Source: Polytrichum commune (taxonomy: Eukaryota > Streptophyta > Polytrichopsida > Polytrichales > Polytrichaceae). From it: a stretch of 64,000 nt of DNA. A program made the position numbers and the translations under genes. Numbering within the stretch: position 1 is the first letter of the stretch; each line of letters opens with the position of its first letter. Shown here piece after piece: positions 59,150 through 64,000 of this stretch. The notes under the pieces are model-generated. The model was not told the DNA's origin. It made no database searches and saw only the letters and a list, made by a program, of their open reading frames with translations. The stretch is taken from positions 8,244,001-8,308,000 of the forward strand of contig OX485803.1 in the NCBI GenBank assembly GCA_950295325.1, given 5' to 3'.

Positions 59150-59320
59150 ATGATGACAGTTGAACCTAGAATGATTATCGTGTTTTTAGCACATAGTTCA
59201 ACCTCTTTTAAGCATATGTCTTTTCAGTGTCCATCCTTAGAGCCACATTAAACCACATACCACTCAAATGTAAGTCTATGATTAGAAGAAGTATGTAGCC
59301 GAGCTAGGCACGTCTACCTT
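59150..59320 (-). mobile_element. MITE family 4, terminal fragment
   Basis: The plus strand ends GGCACGTCTACCTT, the family terminus, preceded by AAACCACATACCACTCAAAT and CTTTTAAGCATATGTC in the expected order. Confidence 0.68.
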
Positions 59321-60239
59321 ACTCAATTCTCAATTGATGAACATACTTTTAGTCTCGTACTTGTATTGGCAACTTGGACATTCAAATCAAGTTCATTGTT
59401 TGAAACTTGGAATGGAGACTACATACTCCAAATTAGGGACCACCGTGTTAAACGAATTGTGGGTGTGCTCCGATTGCGGTTATCCGGGAGCCTGGTGGTG
59501 CAAAAGGGGAGGAGGCTTCATGCTTGAAAATATGGGTGTGATGATGATGATGTTGTTCACAAGTTTCATTGAGACAACTTGTGAGCTCCTCAACAATGTT
59601 TCCCTTTCTCGCTTTATTGTTGAAGGAAGCTCCATCGGCGTGTTTTAGGAAAGTTGTTCATCATGTTTCACTTGGACATATACGCTTTTGGTTGGCTTGG
59701 TGTGTGTATGTTTGGTTGGGGAGGGGGGGATCACTTTTCACTTTTTGTATGTTTTGGCAACCACATGCATTCGGAGGGTAATTTTATGGGGATAATAATC
59801 AATGCCCTTAAAGTGTAATATATTCTCATATGTGTTACTTCAAAAGTCTTGATATTCTTGATTGTCAGCAATAAACGAGACCTTATATTTGGACTCACAT
59901 GTTTTCTGAGACGAATTGTTGTGACCTTTAGAGCGCTTACCACCCAAAGAACCCGAGATATGTGGCAATGGTATGACCACTTCCAACTCCACAAACCATT
60001 ATGACTGTTGAATCAATTAGGAAGCCGTCTCATATAGTTGGCATTTGCAATCGTAAAGAAGGTCGTTTCAATTTTCAAAATCGGAATTGAGATGCAAAAG
60101 ATAAAAGAGTGCAATGTTTCTTGAATTGGTCACATAGACCCTCCGAAGCATGGCAATTGACAAACTTAAACAGGTGTTTGTATTCTGAGCGCACGCTCGA
60201 ATCCAATCTTGACACTTATCGTTTTGGTGTCATTTTGTG

Positions 60240-62030
60240 ACTACAAGCTGCTATTCCATACACCACGCAAATACAAGTGCCTCATAAAGAACAATTGTTG
60301 ACCACACAAAACCCACACATCCCTTGATGAACGACAAGCACAATGGGTGGCGATGGAAACGAACTCGAAGCATATGGCATCTTGATTTGCAAGGCTCCTC
60401 CGCAAATGTGAATGTGCCGGGTGTCGGCTCACCATTAAACCCCAATTTTAGGAAGACACCGCACTCGTATCTCCCAAGTGTGATCATAAACAAAGAAAGA
60501 AAAGAAAGAAAGATAGAGAGGGGGATTAGCAAGTTCCGTGCGGCTCACAATTATGGGGACGGTCGGGATTTGATGGCGACCACCCCCAATGAATGAGGGT
60601 AGCGGAAACAAGCTCGGAGATCATTAAACGGTGGGTGGGCTCCAGCCACAAGCCTACTTAACTTAAGCTCGTCTTAGTGGGGAGGCTCCGAGTTGATTAG
60701 TGAGCCCGCTTAGGAGCATCCGTCCAACAATATAACCCTTTTTGGAGACTCCGTATGACGCTTACCTAGCCTACCTTTGTTTGCTTTAGGGTAACCTCCG
60801 AATTACCGCATGAATTCGGTTTTGTTTTGGGGGGGGGGGGGGGGGGGCAATTTGAGGACGGGAAGTGAAGCTAAATCATGAGTTTGACAGATAACTCTCT
60901 TTTGGGCCAATAATTCGGGGCCCCTTCCCGGCCGCGCACGGTTATGGGTGCCACATCTGAGCCTTTCCCCTTTAAAAGACAAGGCTGGCAGACTGGAGTA
61001 GGAACCGGAGGACAGGCGAGGGGAGGGGGGGGGGGGTGTCCTTCCTCGGCGGTGTACGGTGTAAGTTAACGCGAGCGGTAAAGACGATGGATGTGTTGGT
61101 CGAGTACTACCCCAATACTATATTAGTTTTAAGCCCTACAAATCCTGCCTAATGGTTTGGAAATCTTCAAGGTCATGGGGCCCATAATCGGTACTTTCCC
61201 CTTAATTAAGGCCGGCCTCTACATGTTAGTGTCACCCTCTTGGCGTTTCGCGGCCAAGATGGTCCCGTTCGGTGTATTGCCGATGTCATGGCAAAATACG
61301 GACTCAAAATCGCATGGTCGGGGTCACCACTAGGTTAGGGGGGGAAGAAGAACATGTGGGAATACTCGCACCCATTGCATTACTCCCTACCCAACTCTTG
61401 CTCCCTCCCAATCACCGTGGCTCAAAGCCGCTCTCGAAATCTTGTGCATGGCCAACCCGATTTAATCCGCTCTCCTTCCGAGCAAGAGCATGTGTTTTGA
61501 CAAATTGAAGAGGTCAAGGCTAGGGCGTGTGAGTGGCGTTGGTTTGGGTGGGTGGGGAGGGGGGGTGATGTCAACGGAGCCTAAACAAGTTGATCCCAAG
61601 AAATAGTGAACAACGCTCAAGTGGGTATAAGTTTATGATGGACCAGGTAACCCCTGAGGGTTGCAAGGACCAAGTGTTGGATATCGTATCCGTTTGTCCA
61701 ATCTAAATGCTCCCTCCAAGTTACACTTTGGGATGGAGGCGACGACTTTGTGCACATGGATAACCATTTGGCTTCTAAGTGGGCGTTACAAGAGTAGGGA
61801 CGAGGAGGTCTTTTCTAGAACATGAGCATGATTTTCGTCCATCCTCGGCTTGTAGCCTCTTGAAACGTAGATCAATCTCCGAAGAGACGGTGCCCAAATG
61901 GTTATGTCAAGTATGTCCTCTGGGGTTACCTAGTCCATACCTTGTGGGCAGACGTAGGCAATTACTTGTGAAGTGCCAGCTCACCTTGTGTACATTGATT
62001 AATAATACTAAACCTCGGCTCGTAGATTTG
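60240..62030. other. GC-richer gene-free block with the longest G tract
   Basis: Composition shifts to visibly higher GC with many CG dinucleotides, unlike the flanks. It contains an AAAGAAAG tract (60494-60514), a 19-base G tract (60829-60847) and a 12-base G tract (61025-61036). Open frames at 60251-60596, 61272-61508 and 61779-62039 have no domain I recognise. It could be an unrecognised gene remnant, a promoter-like region or GC-rich transposon sequence. Confidence 0.35.
60829..60847. repeat. Poly-G tract, 19 bases
   Basis: Longest of fifteen uninterrupted G or C runs of ten or more in the window. The others are at 5404, 13431, 14195, 17333, 21961, 24718, 25180, 27107, 42512, 44462, 44792, 47430, 53492 and 61025. 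Confidence 0.95.
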
Positions 62031-63734
62031 GTGATGTGATGGGGATTTTCCCTCCTATATGATATACCAGTCTCTCACTAAAATAACTCCCAAAACAATT
62101 ATGGGGATTATAATCTCGGCAAAAAGTAAATTCTACGACATACATTTTGATCAAATTTGTCATCACCAAAATAAAGGAAAATTGATCCATGTGTGATTTG
62201 CAAAAATTCAAGAATTGCTTCAATGTTGGTTGTCTTAATAAACCATATTAAATTTAAAATAAATGTTATTTATGGGAACCATACAATGTTTCTTGCATCT
62301 AGTTGTGGGATTTGATTTCAAAATAATGAAAGGTGCAGAGAGAGAGAGAGAGAGATTTGACACCATGAGGAGACAATTTTTTTGTTATTTAAAAACAGAA
62401 CCAAAAAACAACAATAATTGAGTGCAGTCTTGTAGGCGCTAAGTCATATCCATTCTTCACATTGCGTTTGTTGAACCTCTAAACCCTTACTTGCATGTGG
62501 AGCTCCCTAAGTATTTTTCAGCGGGTCAAAGTCAAATTCCATGTGTTTCAAGTGTTTCAAATTTGGTCACCATTATCACCTACAATTATATGTTGGGAGA
62601 TGTCGTACTTCATTTTTGAAGAGAGAGAGAGAGAGAGAGAGAGAGAATTAATTGTTATGTTGGAAAGGTACTTCAATTTTCACTAGACCTTTCACAATAA
62701 GCCATCTTAAACTCCTCAAAACACCTTACTCTTTTGAGAGTTAACTTGTGTACTTGTATGGTTGATTTCAAAGGGTCTAGAAGGTCCACTTAAATGGATG
62801 GTCTAATTCGTGCGTGCTTTAGCATCGTTTTGGAGAGATACATATCCCTTTTATAGAAATCATGACAAGTTCACGAGGTTTGACAATCATGTACTAGTCA
62901 TAGTTTAGCACCACACTAAATATTGTATTTCATGTCGCTTACTATTTGGAAATACACAATGCTATATCTATTTACAACATGTCTCATATTTGCCAACAAA
63001 TGTCAAATTGGTTGTTTGGACATTTTAGAACAATAACAACTTTACTTGGTAAAAAAAATACCAAAAAAAAAAATATATAGCATTGTGTAACTCCAAATAA
63101 TACGTGACACTGAATATTTCTTTTTTGTAGTATTTCTTTTCCTTTTGAAAACATACTGATGAATTCTAATTGGAATCTACAATCTATGCTTGTAGGTTCT
63201 GGCCTTACCTTGTAGATAGTGGGTTAGAAAGCGTTCTATTCCGACATAAACCTAGTATTCTTCTTCCTTTACATTTTGCCATGTGTCATGTTCTCATTGG
63301 CTAAGACCCACTTGTATCCACATTGAACTATATTCCAACACTAATGAAATTGAAATAGAGTGCCCTCTATGGTAAATCCACATTCCTAATTCATAACAAA
63401 AGGTTGAAATTCCATTAAAATCCTGTAGTATCTCACAAAACAAGAGCATGCAATATAATCTCCATTCTTCTCGATCCCACATCCATGAGACATAATGAAG
63501 GCGGAGAGGACAATGGACCCTACCCAACGCTACGATTCATTCAAAATATGATAAAGATTTGAGGATGAGAACAAGGATAATCCTCACAATTTTACACACA
63601 AGTACATGTGACATCACGGTAGTGGACAAAAAAACATATCATATTTATGCTTGAGTTGAGCACTTCTAGACTGTCTTATTCAATTTTACTTTCTTCACTT
63701 ATTAGCATCGAAGGGATGCAAGCCTTATGCGATT
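62031..63734. other. Gene-free AT-rich stretch with two GA runs
   Basis: (GA)n runs lie at 62337-62355 and 62621-62646. No gene is recognised. Confidence 0.45.
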
Positions 63735-63965
63735 ACTCTTCTTAGTTGGACACCTATATTTGAGCGGTATATAACAAGGTTAGTAGTTAAGAAGAGACAT
63801 AAAAATAAATAAATAAACGTGTTACACTGAGATTGAACCATGTGATCAAAACACGGGCATCATTTGAAGTTTCCTAATGAGCATATAGGAGAAATTGTTA
63901 ACAAGTTAATATTGGAAGACTAAGACCTAAAAAATAGAAGTAAAAAGCATGTCTACTTGTTTCCC
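63735..63965 (+). mobile_element. MITE family 4 fragment, weak
   Basis: CTTAGTTGGACACCTATATT, GAGCGGTATATAA and the end GCATGTCTACTTG resemble the family, but the interior is poorly matched. Confidence 0.4.
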
Positions 63966-64000
63966 ACCTTGAAGACGTTTTTTTGATGTCATTTTTGTAA

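Overview
The window looks like intergenic DNA from a large, repeat-rich eukaryotic genome, most probably a land plant. It is AT-rich, has no recognisable intact protein gene, and carries long (GA)n, (TA)n and (GT)n microsatellites. It is packed with diverged non-autonomous DNA transposons (MITEs) of several families and holds one decayed Ty3/gypsy LTR retrotransposon whose primer-binding site resembles the tRNA-Asp type of plant Athila/Tat-like elements. The taxon cannot be fixed from the sequence. No open reading frame exceeds about 160 codons, and those I examined fall in repeats, in microsatellites or in sequence I do not recognise. There are no rRNA genes, no convincing tRNA genes, no CRISPR array and no operon-like structure.

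Layout. 1-2.6 kb: a dispersed repeat interrupted by a hAT-type MITE, a Tourist-like element and a second hAT-type MITE. 2.8-6.7 kb: inverted repeats, then a GC-richer stretch full of microsatellites. 6.8-9.7 kb: a Tourist-like element, a member of a large MITE family (AAGGTAGACATG termini) and the second copy of the first dispersed repeat, here without the MITE, so it serves as an empty-site control. 11.3-14.1 kb: inverted and tandem copies of the AAGGTAGACATG family, GC-rich low-complexity DNA and a hAT-type MITE. 16.6-18.7 kb: a well-preserved Tourist-like MITE and nested long-TIR elements. 19.6-27 kb: dispersed repeats, two hAT-type MITEs, a degenerate tandem array of about 157 bp units, a possible SINE and a Tourist-like element. 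29.8-37.4 kb: further MITE copies and a perfect 22-bp hairpin. 37.8-40.6 kb: minus-strand Ty3/gypsy remnant (PBS, two zinc-knuckle relics, aspartic protease), with a young hAT-type MITE at 40.57-40.98 kb close to its LTR. 42.7-59.3 kb: more scattered copies, one more possible SINE and a two-unit tandem duplication. 60.2-62.0 kb: a GC-richer, G-tract-rich block. 62.0-64.0 kb: AT-rich DNA with one more repeat fragment.

The best-supported results are the MITE families defined by paired termini and target-site duplications, in particular a 405/409-bp hAT-type element with perfect 8-bp duplications at both loci and an internal empty-site control. Also unusual are an excess of G/C homopolymers over A/T homopolymers in AT-rich DNA and a perfect hairpin inside a decayed element. 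I found no new multi-gene system. All assignments come from reading the sequence; alignments were by eye and no database search was possible.
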